Assembly: GCA_022419385.1 (NCBI GenBank) | Contig: JAJUBI010000010.1 | Location: forward strand, 372,001 to 436,000 | Source of the DNA: Paraconiothyrium sp. Pb-2020 | Taxonomy: Eukaryota; Ascomycota; Dothideomycetes; Pleosporales; Didymosphaeriaceae | Length of the DNA: 64,000 nucleotides | Reading direction: 5' to 3' | Shown here: piece by piece, positions 11,372-21,412 of the stretch | Layout: each line of letters opens with the position of its first letter | Numbering within the stretch: the stretch's first letter is position 1 | Notes under the pieces: model-generated | What the model was told of the DNA's origin: nothing | Database searches by the model: none | Seen by the model: the letters and a program-made list of their open reading frames with translations, nothing else | Made by a program: the position numbers and the translations under genes

Positions 11372-12862
11372 ATGGTTGTGTTCGCGACCCTCACGCCGCG
11401 CAACGGCGCTGCCATTCTTGGATTCCATGATGCGGTCACGAATGTGCTCCCAAAGGATCAGAAGTCGCCCCGCTATGCCAGGTACTGGTCTGTCTCCGAC
11501 CGCCCGGTGAAGAGCCGCAGGGCTGCTAAGGCCCAAGCCGAGCGCGACGGTCTCGGGGTCAGTGCCACGAAGGACAACCTTTTCTTCAAGGGCTCGTACG
11601 ATTACGATCTCGCCAATCCTCCGAATTCCATTTACTGCTGGTACGTTGGTGCAGGGCGTCCTGATGATGTGGCCCACCACCATCTGCAGGGCGAGGGTGT
11701 CCGCGATTTCCACGCCGTGGTTATCTTCACCCACGACACGAATAAACTCCAACTGAGGCGTTTCGGTCTCGATGTGCACGACCTCAAGGCTAACGGTAAT
11801 GTGCTCCTGAATAACCACACGCTCGAGGACGGGGATGTCATCAGCATCGGCCCGATGACGTTCAAATTCTCGTACACCAAAGCCTACGATACAGCCGAGT
11901 TCCTTGCAGAGGCGACGGTCTCGCGGAACAAACCGCGGAAGATGCCTTTTGGTACAGATTCGTGGCCAGGTCTGTCCACTCCGAAGATCGAAAAGGTGCG
12001 AGAGTACACCTTGGGCAGTACCATCGCCAAGGGTAAGTCGGGAGACCTGATCACGGGTTGCTTGACCGCGTCTGCCGGCCAGCTCGTGGCTGTCAAGAAG
12101 ATGGAGTATGTGGACGCGCAGCACCCCGGACGCGCTCTGCACAAGTGGAAAACTGCCAACGCAGTGACCGATCTTGCGATCACCTCGACTACTGGCTCGC
12201 AATACGTTCATCGTCTCATGGATTGCTTCGCCCATGCGGGCTACGCGTACCTCGTGTACGAATACGTCGACACAACACTCGCAGATATCATGAAGGAGGG
12301 AAGCCAGGACCTCACCACGACACAGTCGTACACGCGGGACATGCTTTGCGCCGCGAAGTTTCTGCACTCCAACAACTTCATCTCCGTTGGAATGGAGCCG
12401 CGAAACATTGGCATTGTCGAGGGCCGGGCCGTTCTTCTTGTCATCCACTCGACTGTCAGCTGCGAGCAGGATCAAGTCTTGGACCGTGATCCTGGGGGCA
12501 GCGGACCTGCTAACTACGTCGCACCAGAGCGGGAGTATACTGAATATGCCTTCGCTGCTGACATTTGGTCGATCGCCGTCATGGGGGTAGAGCTGTGGGA
12601 GGGCGCCCATCCATGGCCGACCGAACGTAACCCATGGCAGCGCATTCCCGAAGTCGTCAAGTCGCGACCGACAGCCTTCAACAAGAAGTACAAGTCGCTG
12701 ATGAAGCGGCTGAAGAAGAACGGTTCTCCGTTTTGCCTGATGCTGGTAGAGATGCTTTCGTATGATTGGGCCGAGAAGAACGTCGCCCCTCGTCTAACCG
12801 CAGCGGAAGCTCTCAATCACAAGGGAAGCGGCATGGCTGGCAACATTGCCCACGGATTGTGA
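11372..12862 (+). CDS. FHA domain - pseudokinase protein
   Basis: Single exon, 496 residues from the first true ATG (11372). A forkhead-associated-like domain lies around residues 88-168: a Gly-Arg pair in VGAGRPDD, then VRDFHAVV and the NGNVLL turn. A protein-kinase fold follows from about 210 to 490. It keeps a Gly-loop-like LGSTIAKGKSG, the VAVK lysine (Lys242), the APE-type motif in YVAPEREY (about 384) and the DIWS aspartate (about 397). The catalytic loop reads ISVGMEPRNIGIV instead of HRDxKPxN, and the DFG position reads VIHST. Both catalytic aspartates are therefore gone, so it should be a pseudokinase. Domain order resembles Rad53/Cds1/Mek1-type checkpoint kinases; orthology is not claimed. 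Phosphopeptide binding through the FHA-like part is inferred. It may scaffold rather than phosphorylate. Confidence 0.85.
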   Translation: MVVFATLTPRNGAAILGFHDAVTNVLPKDQKSPRYARYWSVSDRPVKSRRAAKAQAERDGLGVSATKDNLFFKGSYDYDLANPPNSIYCWYVGAGRPDDVAHHHLQGEGVRDFHAVVIFTHDTNKLQLRRFGLDVHDLKANGNVLLNNHTLEDGDVISIGPMTFKFSYTKAYDTAEFLAEATVSRNKPRKMPFGTDSWPGLSTPKIEKVREYTLGSTIAKGKSGDLITGCLTASAGQLVAVKKMEYVDAQHPGRALHKWKTANAVTDLAITSTTGSQYVHRLMDCFAHAGYAYLVYEYVDTTLADIMKEGSQDLTTTQSYTRDMLCAAKFLHSNNFISVGMEPRNIGIVEGRAVLLVIHSTVSCEQDQVLDRDPGGSGPANYVAPEREYTEYAFAADIWSIAVMGVELWEGAHPWPTERNPWQRIPEVVKSRPTAFNKKYKSLMKRLKKNGSPFCLMLVEMLSYDWAEKNVAPRLTAAEALNHKGSGMAGNIAHGL

Positions 12863-13448
12863 AACCGCCACACCGCCATTAACATAGAAGTCGCGTGCTG
12901 TGCACTACTACCTGCATAATTCGGTCTCATTCCAGTCCAAGGATAGGAGAAGAGGCGTTTGTGTCTTGCGTTCCAGCCGAGACAGAAGCACGGGCTGGGC
13001 TTGTATTCACGAAAATCAGGCTTGGCGGACGCCACCTGTCGCACAACAACAGGGGTGGAGGCTCGGCCATCATGATCATATCGTGGGAGGCATACCTTCC
13101 CCAATCTACTCGCCTGTGGGCACTTGATCGGGAGATGCGATGAGACAATCCGACGCCGCGTGAGGGGGGCGTCACGGCTTGCCATCCAAGCGGCCAGTTT
13201 TTGAGTATCTTGATTGCTTTTTGTGGAGACACGGCCAGTCCAGGGCAAAGCGCCATGGCAAATCAGCACAATATCATCACCATCCCAATATGCCAAAACG
13301 GCGCTCAAATGGTTTCGGAGCTGACGGTTTTTAAACAATCCAAGCTCAAGACTTGCCATCATTGCTCGCACCTCTGCACGTTGCCAGCACCTTGATCTAC
13401 GAAGCCACACTTTGGCAGTTGGCGGATCTCAAGCCATCCTACAGCGAC
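12863..13448. other. intergenic stretch with an unsupported antisense frame
   Basis: Between the pseudokinase and the secreted-protein gene. A long minus-strand frame (to about 13410) overlaps the pseudokinase 3' end but has no ATG near its start and no recognisable domain, so it is not called. The promoter of the next gene must lie here. Confidence 0.4.
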
Positions 13449-14568
13449 ATGTTTCTCCTGTACTTCGTCCTTCTGGGGTTTGCGTCATCGCTCGTTGGAT
13501 GCGACAACGTATGTCCCATACTCATTCACAACCCGCTCGAACGCGCGCTCCACCGAATGAAAACGGGGTACCGGTCTTCCATCAGCACCTGGCGCAAAGA
13601 GCCCCTATTTCAAGATCTCGGTGCTGGGTCCAAGGCTCTTACTTGCCTCGCATCTCACACCAGCAACGAATCGCTTTGGATGCGCCCGGCTCTGGACTTC
13701 CTCCACACATCGGTCTACAGCAGTGAGCAGCTCACGACAACACTTCACGCGGTAGAAGCAGGCTTTCAGAGAGTTTCGAAGGCTTTGGCACCAGCGACTA
13801 TCCAGTTGACGGCCCTACATCGTGAAAACCACGAAGTCTTTGCAGCCGCCGAGGACCTCCTGACACAGGCCTACATGCAGAAGCACGTGCAAGCAGTCGA
13901 AAAAGCGACACTCTCGCACCCGATATTTCGTATCATGCACTGGCTCTACAACTTACCCCATCGTCCGACCATCTCCATTCACCCGTTCGACCTCCAACAA
14001 CGACCCAACATCAGGCCCATGTTCACCACCAGACGATGCCCCAAACGTGGCCAGTATCTTGCGACAACTCATCGAGAAGCTTAGCTCCAACGCGAAGGCG
14101 CATTCCCGCACCCTCGAGCCACTACTGGATGAGCTGGAATCTGCATACCACGATATACTCCAGGACCTCTGGACCCTGTTCTTCGCGACGGATTTCCATT
14201 GGAGACGGGTGTACCTCAGCCGGCTACCCTGTCTATGGTATACGGGATCTACGGTGTGCACGCCTCTCTCTCTGGAAGAGCGGTACAAGGGCAGCGAGTG
14301 GGATGGTATGCGGGCTGTATTGCGAGGACTGCAGGACGCACGCGCGCAGCTTCTGGATGATCTGATGGTGCGGGGAAGGCTTCGTGCGAGTCTATCGTAC
14401 GCGGGCAAGTACCTAGCGAAGATGAAGGTGTTGCAGAGTGTGAAGGGAGGAGAGCCGGGGCGGAGGCTTGGGCGCGTTGCGGCTGCGCTGGGGACGATCA
14501 TGTTGGTGGAGTGTGTGGAGGAGTTGCCGAGCCATTCACCTCCCTCGAGCGTGTGGGAAACTTTCTAA
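13449..14568 (+). CDS. secreted helical protein, two exons, unknown family
   Basis: Proposed exons are 13449-13929 and 14015-14568, giving 344 residues. The intron runs from GTATCA to CATCAG (85 nt) and joins the two frames exactly, which supports the model. The donor is not a perfect consensus. The ATG at 13449 starts a clear signal peptide (MFLLYFVLLGFASSLVG), so the product should enter the secretory pathway. An upstream extension of the frame lacks an ATG. The mature part is mostly alpha-helical by eye, with cysteines clustered early (CDNVCPI) and later, and a Leu-rich stretch LEPLLDELESAYHDILQDL after the junction. No conserved family recognised. Like the membrane protein at 44.7 kb it has a long helical ectodomain, but I see no sequence match between them. 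Confidence 0.7.
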
Positions 14569-15489
14569 GAGCGTCTTCTTCGAGGATGCTTTTTCCTGTT
14601 GTTGAGAGATTTCTGGAGACCCTTGCTGGCCATCTAGCAGCAATGGGGGGCCTGGTTATTGTATGACCTTCATGCGAAATATGGTGTTTCCTAGTAATCC
14701 TGCGCTGTAATTCCAGCGTGGTCGTGTTCGTATAGACGTCAGAAATGTGGTCTTACTGCTTCACATTCTGCCATGCCTCCCGCAAGATATAATCGCTCAG
14801 TGTCATCGACTACGGGCCCAACCTGAATACATCTTCACTGGACCATGGCCAGATCTAGATGCCCCTTCCAACTGCTGGCAGACGTTGTTCACACCGCACA
14901 CCATGTTTCTTTGACCCGTCAACCGATATCCCACGCCGAGCCCTGACGCGCATGGACACCCACGCCACCACTCATACACTCCTCCTCGCACCTCACCCAA
15001 TTACTCCGCTGTCTCGTCTGCCATTACAAAGCCCTTTTGTGCGGTTTTCACCTGCTTTTCCGCTAAGCTAGAACGTTACGGGAGCATCCAACACAGTTTA
15101 TGCGAACTACTTCATGCTGCAGGTGTCTACATTATCATAGAAGCACTTCCAAACCTGTACCGACCTTTTCGGGTGCCGCTAGGTTGCGTCGCGTACATGG
15201 TTAATGCCACCTGATTGACTGCAAGAAAGGGTCTGAACATGGTTCGTAGGCATCGGATAATTTATGGTAACAGAATCGATCTAACCGTCTTCTTGCGCTG
15301 CCTTTGTCCGGTGTAGTGCGTCATCTGCTGTATGATGATTTGCCCATACGAGTATAGGAGCACATGCCCGAGAGAAAGAGCTGGTCTGGATAAGACGACT
15401 ATACATGTGAATGAACGGACGTGAATCTATGAAACACACATGAATACAGAAAACAAATCTAGTCGGTAATGACTGTCTTCGAATACACC
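14569..15489. other. gene-free stretch
   Basis: Downstream of the secreted-protein gene. No frame with protein character and no repeat. Confidence 0.45.
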
Positions 15490-16121
15490 TCATACCATCC
15501 CCTGATCCCCATCACCCATACCCCATCCTTCATCCCCACCGCGCAACAAAGTCCCACACCCCCCACACCGCAGCCGGCGCACACACCACAACGCGACCCA
15601 CGCCCATCCCACCGCCTGAGTCACGGTGCCAATCTCCTCGTCCAGCGCGGCTACATGGTCTCTCAGTTCATGAAGCGTATCCCTGGCTTCCCTGCGAAAT
15701 TCAGCTTGCTTGTCGGCGTCGTCGCGGGACAGGTCGGGTAGGGAGCCCATGGCTGCAAGTGGGCTTCGGTGGCGTCGGCCCGGGCTTCCAGCGCGTTGAG
15801 TCGGTCGGTGTAGTAGTAACCCTTCAGATACGGCTGGGGCTTTGGAAGGGGTGGCAGGTTGTGTTCTGCCCTCACGCGTGCGTAGTATAGGGCTGTTTGT
15901 TCTTGTTAGCCAAGCGAAGATGAGATGCCGACCCCACGCGGGGAATCGGAGGGATGTGGTTTAGAGGGATGCTTGGTACTTGCAGGCTTCTGTTGGTTGA
16001 GGTTCAAATGCTTCAGGTTCAGCTCGGTCTGCGGTGGCTCCCTGAGGACGGCGACGCTTAAATGGTGCCGTCTCGCCTTTGCGGCTCGGGATGGGGGTTT
16101 GCGGCGGTTGCTGCTTGCCAT
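15490..16121 (-). CDS. small coiled-coil protein with hydrophobic, Cys-rich tail; splice structure partly unresolved
   Basis: Exon 1 runs from ATG 16121 to 15980 and is basic (MASSNRRKPPSRAAKARR). It is followed by an 87-nt intron (GTACCA to AACAAACAG, with GCTAAC branch site) and an exon from 15892 with YLKGYYYTDRLNALEARADA. A second frame, from an ATG at 15750, continues the helical character (DKQAEFRREARDTLHELRDH) and ends with a hydrophobic WAWVALWCVRRLRCGGCG stretch at 15490. The switch between the two frames near 15755-15810 is not explained by a strong intron: either a weak intron starting GTTACT, or a frameshift. The likely product is a short coiled coil with one C-terminal membrane segment. 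Confidence 0.45.
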
Positions 16122-16514
16122 GTTCTTCTTGCTCCTTCTAGCTTGCGTTTGGCGTCTCTGAGGGATATCGATCCGAGTATCGACTGTACTTGGATGGTGG
16201 GCGAGTGGCGTGTGCAAGTCTCTGCCTGGTCGTGTGGGAAAGAGAGAAGGAGACGATGGCTGGTGCATGCATGCGGGGTCATATTATAGACAAAGGACAA
16301 GTCGGCTTTGAGATGGCATGAAAGAATTTCTCGGAGGGGGCTAACGAGGTTACACAAACAAGCAAACAAGGATGAGCGGCTGCGCATGCGCAAATGCAAA
16401 CACGAACAAAGAACGGCGCAAGTAGCCGGGTTCGGAACACGATTGCGATTCTCCTGTTTTCCTTTGAGGCAATAGCAACCTGCCTCGCACCACGTGGATC
16501 AGGTCATAGACAGA

Positions 16515-16690
16515 CTTCCCTTTGATCAAGTTTCCGTACAAAGCGCCAATACGCGCCATTTAAAGCGTATTTCGCACTCTTACATCAGAACCACGGCCGG
16601 TCGAAAGCATCATTCCTTTGATCAAGCTTCCGTACGAAGCGCATCTATTCCACTCCGCGCTTCGCACTTCCACACCAGAATTCCACACCC
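16515..16690. repeat. diverged 96-nt direct duplication upstream of a small membrane protein gene
   Basis: Two copies about 96 nt apart share TTTGATCAAG, TTCCGTAC and AAGCGC, then TTCGCACT and ACCAGAA-type blocks. Copy 1 starts about 16515 and copy 2 about 16612. They sit in the presumed promoter or leader of the gene at 16720, so they could be duplicated regulatory elements. Confidence 0.7.
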
Positions 16691-16719
16691 AAGCGACAAG
16701 TGCAGCAACCAGACCAGAG

Positions 16720-16959
16720 ATGGACCCCGACCATCCCGCGCGTGCCCCTCCGCGTAGTCGCCCCGATCGACTACGTCGAATCCGTCGCTCCCGGAGGGAC
16801 GACATTCGTACCTGGATCCGCGACTACAAAATCATCCTCATCCTTATGTTCATCACAGGAGGAGCATCGTGGATGTGGAAGAATGAGATGGAGGAACAGA
16901 TGTTTGGATTGGTCGTGCTTGCCCTGGCGATCTTCTGGGCGAGCGTCGCAAGGGAGTAG
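16720..16959 (+). CDS. 79-residue membrane protein
   Basis: Short intact gene from ATG 16720 (MDPDHPARAPP). Residues 1-33 are very basic (RSRPDRLRRIRRSRRDD). Two hydrophobic segments follow: IILILMFITGGASWMW (about 38-53) and FGLVVLALAIFWASV (about 62-76). They are separated by a charged linker KNEMEEQM. The predicted topology is a small hairpin with a basic cytosolic N terminus. No family recognised. The frame is open upstream, but no better start fits. The 96-nt duplicated block immediately upstream suggests a dedicated promoter. Confidence 0.6.
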   Translation: MDPDHPARAPPRSRPDRLRRIRRSRRDDIRTWIRDYKIILILMFITGGASWMWKNEMEEQMFGLVVLALAIFWASVARE

Positions 16960-17253
16960 CGCACGTCTCGCTGTGGGATGAGCAGGATGCCCTTGCGGGA
17001 ACTTGGTGCTAGGAGGCGTCGGAGGACGGAGACGGGCTTGCAGGGTGACGAAGAGCTCGAGGGTTCCAGGGAGAGCGGCGGCGAAGGCTTGACAAGTTCA
17101 CATGTACAAGACATAGATAAATGAAGGTTCATGTGTAGAGGACAGGAATACAAATGAAACGTGCTTCGTGACAACCATGCTAGGCCAACCAGCCGCCGGG
17201 GGTGATGGGATGGGCGGGCGTGGGACTACCAGTCTGACGTCCATGTTCGACAG

Positions 17254-19389
17254 CTACGTGTTCATCCTGTGCCGCGGGTGCATCTTCTGCTGTAGCATGA
17301 TCCGACGAACGAGATGCCCCGGGAAGAGCTTCCGGCTCGTTTTGAGGACCCGTGTGCGAATCCGCAACCGCATCCTCTTCCCGCTCTTCGCCCCCCTTTC
17401 CATGCGAGTCGAATCGTGGGCCAAACTCCCCCCACCCTCAGCATACTCGAACCCCACTCCACCCCCCCTGACCGCCGCCCTCATCCTCTCTACCTCCATC
17501 GGATCACCTTGCAGGGTGGGCAAATCATCCAGCACCCGTTGCAACCCGCGGACGAGGAGATCGTTGCGTTGTTCTGCAACTTCCCATCCCGTGCGCATGG
17601 CTTCGTATTCGTGGGTCTTGTCGTCAGCGGTGCGTTCAGCTAGGGCGGCCCGAAGGTCGGATTGGCGGACGCTCAGGTGTTCCTCGATTCGAGGATGCAC
17701 GATACGCCCATGCGTCTGAGCTGGACCTGGTGACGTTTGGCTAGGTCCTGCTTGCGCGTCTACGTTGGAGTCGCCCGTCACGGTACCAGGTGAGCTGGTT
17801 GCGGCAGAGGCACCTGACGGAGGGGTGCTTGTAAACTGATCTTGCGTGCTGCGTTCGACCGTCGTGGTTATCGGCCCCCGAGGTGGCCCTGAGACGCGGA
17901 TTTCGCGGCTTTCCCGCCCATGTCTAAACGATGGAGTGGAAGGTTGACGTGTCGCAGTCTGCCTGGTGGGTACTTCTCCTCGATCAAAGTATCCTCCCTG
18001 ACTTGGCCTTTGTGCCTCAACTCTGCCCACCCCTTCGCGTATCTGATTGAGAAGGTGTACCAACTCGTTCCGGTGGTTTTCTCCGCTCGACTGCAGCCTT
18101 CCCACATCGTGGCGAAGCCTTGTGAATCCTAGGCGCTGTTCCAAGCTGTTCTCCATCATGGACGCGCGTATAGTGCTGGACCGATCCCTGGAATCCGCAG
18201 CGAGTCTGGAAAGAGCGGTGCTGGTCTGATCCCTGGAATCCGCGGCGAGTCTGGAAAGAGCCGACGTTGTGGTCGTGTGCATGTCAGCCATTCCCTTTGT
18301 CAAGTTCGTCTGCAAGTCCTCGTGTTTCTTGCTCATGCTTGTTTCGAGCGAGTTGATTCGGCGATTGACGCTCCACTCGGTGTGCTCGGCGGCGTACTTG
18401 ATCTGCGCGCCATGGGATGCTGATAGCCACTCGTACATGTCGCGAAGCGAAAGGTCTCTGCACTGCCTCTTGACGACGTCGCGGTCACGGGAGGGGAGTG
18501 CGCGTTTGAGAGTGATGGCAACCTCGTGTGGGTTGGGGTCGAGGGCTGAGATGGGACTGCGGTCTGGTTCGGAGCCTCTAATGGTCGAGCGTCGACTCGC
18601 CGGAGTAGGCGGCGAACGCCGAGGCGCTGCTGGGGTCGGCCGATCCGCAGCTCCCAGATCAGGTGCGGGAGGCTGCCGCTGGTCGGACTGGCTGCGGTTG
18701 TGTGCGAATAGGGCGTCCAGGTTCGTTCTGGCAGCGGGTGGCTCGGCCGTGCTGGATACGAGACCGGGACTCATGTTGACTAGGCCTCTTCCTGCTCGAT
18801 GCTCTCGTACCAAGGCGAATTTTGGTCTTGGGGAGTTTGTCGGCTGACGGAAGGAATGCCTGACTCTGTCTGCAGGTTGGCGTGGGGTGTGTTGGTTCGC
18901 GCGGCGCGGCGAAGGCGGACCATCAGCGAAGTCAAACAGATCCTGTGGTCGCGGAAAAGCCGGTTGCTTTCCGTTGGAGCGAGGTAACGCCCCCGGGCCG
19001 GAAAGCTCGTCTTCGAGCTCTTCATCTCCATCTACGACACGCGTCTGGAAAGGGTTGGATGGACCGGGAGTCGGTGAATACGAGGAGCGATCGTCGTAGC
19101 CATTTTGATACCCCATGACGTTCAAGGTGGCAGGAGGTGGCGTAGGCGTTGAAGCTGGAGGGGCAGCACTTGAGGTGGAAGATGAGGCAGAACGCTCAGA
19201 AAGGTGGTTGCCGGCAAGAGGGGATCGATTGACGCGTCCGCGTGTGTTGTAGCGGGACTGGGACTTTGCCGTTGGGCATTTGGCACTCGCTTTGGTGCTT
19301 CCGCGTGTGTTGTAGCGGGTCTGAGATTTTGGTGTTGGGCATTTGCACGAGGTCAACGAAGTACACTGGCAGCGTCGAGGCCCTGCCAT
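17254..19389 (-). CDS. 711-residue disordered/coiled-coil protein with internal repeats
   Basis: Single long frame from ATG 19389 (MAGPRRCQC). The first 55 residues hold a Cys-containing duplication, KCPTPKSQTRYNTRG and KCPTAKSQSRYNTRG. Residues about 60-310 are Pro/Ser/Arg-rich and probably disordered. About 310-360 is a folded-looking patch (EVAITLKRALPSRDRDVVKR, LRDMYEWLSASHG). A helical section with a 15-residue tandem duplication LAADSRD(Q/R) follows near 372-405, then helices (LRHDVGRLQSSGENHRNELV). Near 600-660 another coiled coil appears (HLSVRQSDLRAALAERTADD, YEAMRTGWEVAEQRNDLLVR). The C terminus is Arg-rich and could be intron-derived sequence. No transmembrane segment, no catalytic motif, no recognised family. 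A structural or nuclear scaffold role is inference. Confidence 0.7.
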   Translation of the reverse strand: MAGPRRCQCTSLTSCKCPTPKSQTRYNTRGSTKASAKCPTAKSQSRYNTRGRVNRSPLAGNHLSERSASSSTSSAAPPASTPTPPPATLNVMGYQNGYDDRSSYSPTPGPSNPFQTRVVDGDEELEDELSGPGALPRSNGKQPAFPRPQDLFDFADGPPSPRRANQHTPRQPADRVRHSFRQPTNSPRPKFALVREHRAGRGLVNMSPGLVSSTAEPPAARTNLDALFAHNRSQSDQRQPPAPDLGAADRPTPAAPRRSPPTPASRRSTIRGSEPDRSPISALDPNPHEVAITLKRALPSRDRDVVKRQCRDLSLRDMYEWLSASHGAQIKYAAEHTEWSVNRRINSLETSMSKKHEDLQTNLTKGMADMHTTTTSALSRLAADSRDQTSTALSRLAADSRDRSSTIRASMMENSLEQRLGFTRLRHDVGRLQSSGENHRNELVHLLNQIREGVGRVEAQRPSQGGYFDRGEVPTRQTATRQPSTPSFRHGRESREIRVSGPPRGPITTTVERSTQDQFTSTPPSGASAATSSPGTVTGDSNVDAQAGPSQTSPGPAQTHGRIVHPRIEEHLSVRQSDLRAALAERTADDKTHEYEAMRTGWEVAEQRNDLLVRGLQRVLDDLPTLQGDPMEVERMRAAVRGGGVGFEYAEGGGSLAHDSTRMERGAKSGKRMRLRIRTRVLKTSRKLFPGHLVRRIMLQQKMHPRHRMNT
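18183..18265. repeat. 45-nt tandem duplication inside the 711-residue protein gene
   Basis: GATCCCTGGAATCCGC at 18183 recurs at 18228, with about 40 nt nearly identical. It encodes a 15-residue repeat containing ALSRLAADSRD, so the copy number preserves frame. Confidence 0.85.
19238..19345. repeat. 45-nt repeat, two copies, near the 5' end of the 711-residue protein gene
   Basis: Copies at 19238-19282 and 19301-19345 share CCGCGTGTGTTGTAGCGGG and GTTGGGCATTTG, separated by 18 nt. The 63-nt period preserves frame and gives the duplicated Cys/Arg motif of the protein. Confidence 0.85.
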
Positions 19390-19711
19390 GGTTGCGTGCA
19401 GCTGAACGGCGCTGTCCCGGCAACTTCGCCAACATATTAGGGTTGCACCAACCACTCTTCCTTGCCATGATTTTTGGTTGTCTCAGTCGCGTTGCCTTCT
19501 CTTCTGCAACTGCCCGTGTCATAGGTGCATATGCACGTATTGGTAAGTGTGTGTGTGTTAGCCATGGTAGCTGTCAAGCAGGTTTCGGTGATGCATGTAT
19601 CACACGGACCACATTCACCGACGTGCCAAAGAGCCGTGCACGGATTACAGCCTGTCGTCATTGGCTGCTGCGTCTCGCGGCGACTGGAGAGAGGGAGGAG
19701 AACCGCCATCA

Positions 19712-19795
19712 GTGCGTCGCAATCGCAGGCCAGCTGCCATCTCGGACCGTCAATGTGTCGCAGTCGCAGACCGTCAGGCATCTCGGACCGCCATG
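19712..19795. repeat. two direct copies of an about 41-nt unit
   Basis: GTCGCA(A/G)TCGCAG and CATCTCGGACCG recur with a period of about 41 nt, at about 19712 and 19753. The repeat lies between two genes and no coding role is supported. Confidence 0.7.
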
Positions 19796-19938
19796 GACGT
19801 ATCTGTGGTCACGTGCCCCGTGGCGGTCGTGCACATCTGGCTCTGCACTCGCTCGACGCAGGTTGTTGTTCAGGCTCCTCGTAACCGCCATCGGCTGCGT
19901 TGCAACCTTACTTCTTGCCCGTCTAGTCCCTTGCTTGC

Positions 19939-21412
19939 ATGATAGCCATGTACCGAAACTTGCGCGTGCCAGAAGGCGAGGGACCTGTCCATCCCACCCC
20001 CTTTTCACTTCAACAGCGTGCATCTGCTCCGTTGGAGCAAAGGAGACTTGCAACCCCATTGCACTCGGTGCACCGACAATTTCAGGAGGACCTTTCCACT
20101 CCGGTACAGGGAAATCAACCACCTACGCAGGCCCATGTCCCACAGGAGATCCAGGGCGACAGCTTGTTCATGCCTTCCACACCAGCCTCAGACGACTTCG
20201 ATGATGACTCCCACCGAGGGCCAATTTGCGCTCCGGCAGCCCGCGATCCACACCACGACAAAGTTGACACAGATGGTCCGGACCACACGGAGGATGCTAT
20301 GCTTCATCTCGTCCTTGAAAAACTCTTCACGCGTCCAGGCGTTAGGGAGGTAATGGCGCCTTCATTGCCCCTCTCAGATCGTGCTGACCACGAAGAAATT
20401 ACAAGCACTTCACAACAGCGCCGTCGAATGGCCACCTGAAGTGGTGGAGAATGTTCTATTCTTCGCCAGCATCGTCTCCCCGCGAAGCACCTCTTACTCG
20501 GTGAGCTCCCGTCGTCGGTTAGCGCCATTTGATGTGGTTGTCTATCCTACCGCACTCTTCTCGGTTCGATCGTAGACTGACTGCTCCAAATCGCAGTCCC
20601 ACGACCACTCTACACCAACGCACAGCCTGATCCGCCGGCGCCGGAAGGCCAATCCGAGGGGAACCACAGCCGAGCAATGGTGGAAGCGATTCTTGACCCT
20701 GCAACCGCGCGACATCCTCCTGCCCCATCCCCTCGCCGCTCAAATATCCAAAGGCCCGCTGCACGCGCTGGATCTGGCATCCTCTACGCCGACATACATT
20801 CCGAACAGTGAAGCCTCCTTCTCCGAGCTCTTCGCCCAGCGACTGGCCTTCATGACTCGGCTCGAAGGCCTGTCAGGTCTCCACCAAGCCGTTGCCCTCT
20901 GTCACTGTCTGTTCTTCTTCATTGCCGCCACAGAGCCGAACCCAGAGCGCTGGGCGTTGCGGTCCACCAACGGACATGCGCGAATCCGTCACGATGACAT
21001 CCCTGTTCTGTACGCGAGGTTCAGACACATGCTACCGGGCTCAGGGCAGGATTTTGAGAGCAACCTCCGCAGATGGCGGACCCTTGGCTCGCAGTACACG
21101 TATCTGGCCACGCAGACGAGTCTGGGCTCCCTGCTCCACCTCATCGACCAGATCCAGGTGCCGCGCATGTGGGGCATGTCGAAAGGTGGTGAGCTTGACA
21201 ATCGTGTGCGGAAGCAAGCGCTGCGACATCTTCGCGTGCTCGACGTGGTTGGAGAGGCGGAGGCCAGCGGGGCGGACGCCCTGATGCACGGCATGCTGTG
21301 GGAGCTTTGCGGGCAGTTTCCGCATTTTCCTTTGAGGAGGGGGAACGAGCGGTTCCCGGGATTGGAAGGTGGGCATGCGGACGAATCTGGGGATCAGGAT
21401 ATCTCAGGCTAG
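19939..21412 (+). CDS. three-exon gene, 443-residue helical protein of unknown family
   Basis: Proposed exons: 19939-20349, 20396-20500, 20597-21412. Intron 2 (20501-20596) is convincing: GTGAGC donor, GACTGACTG branch, TCGCAG acceptor, frame kept. Intron 1 (20350-20395, GTAATG to CGAAG) is chosen because it is the length that links the two coding frames. Its acceptor is weak. The N-terminal part is polar and disordered (TPASDDFDDDSH). A helix follows at the junction (ALHNSAVEWPPEVVENVLFF), then a larger domain with hydrophobic helices (GLSGLHQAVALCHCLFFFIA, SLGSLLHLIDQIQVPRMWGM) and a Trp/His-rich end. No signal peptide at the start. No known domain recognised. The gene is divergent from the 711-residue protein gene. 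Confidence 0.6.

Noticed and set aside
11336..12610. 424-codon minus-strand frame opposite the FHA-pseudokinase
   Set aside because: It is the antisense shadow of the pseudokinase gene. The plus strand carries clear kinase-fold motifs.
12817..13410. 197-codon minus-strand frame after the pseudokinase gene
   Set aside because: No ATG near its start, overlap with the 3' end of a well-supported gene, and no domain or signal.
19242..20204. 320-codon plus-strand open frame
   Set aside because: It lies antisense to the 5' part of the 711-residue gene and runs through repeats. Its Cys/Arg-rich translation has no protein character, and the real exon starting at 19939 uses another frame.
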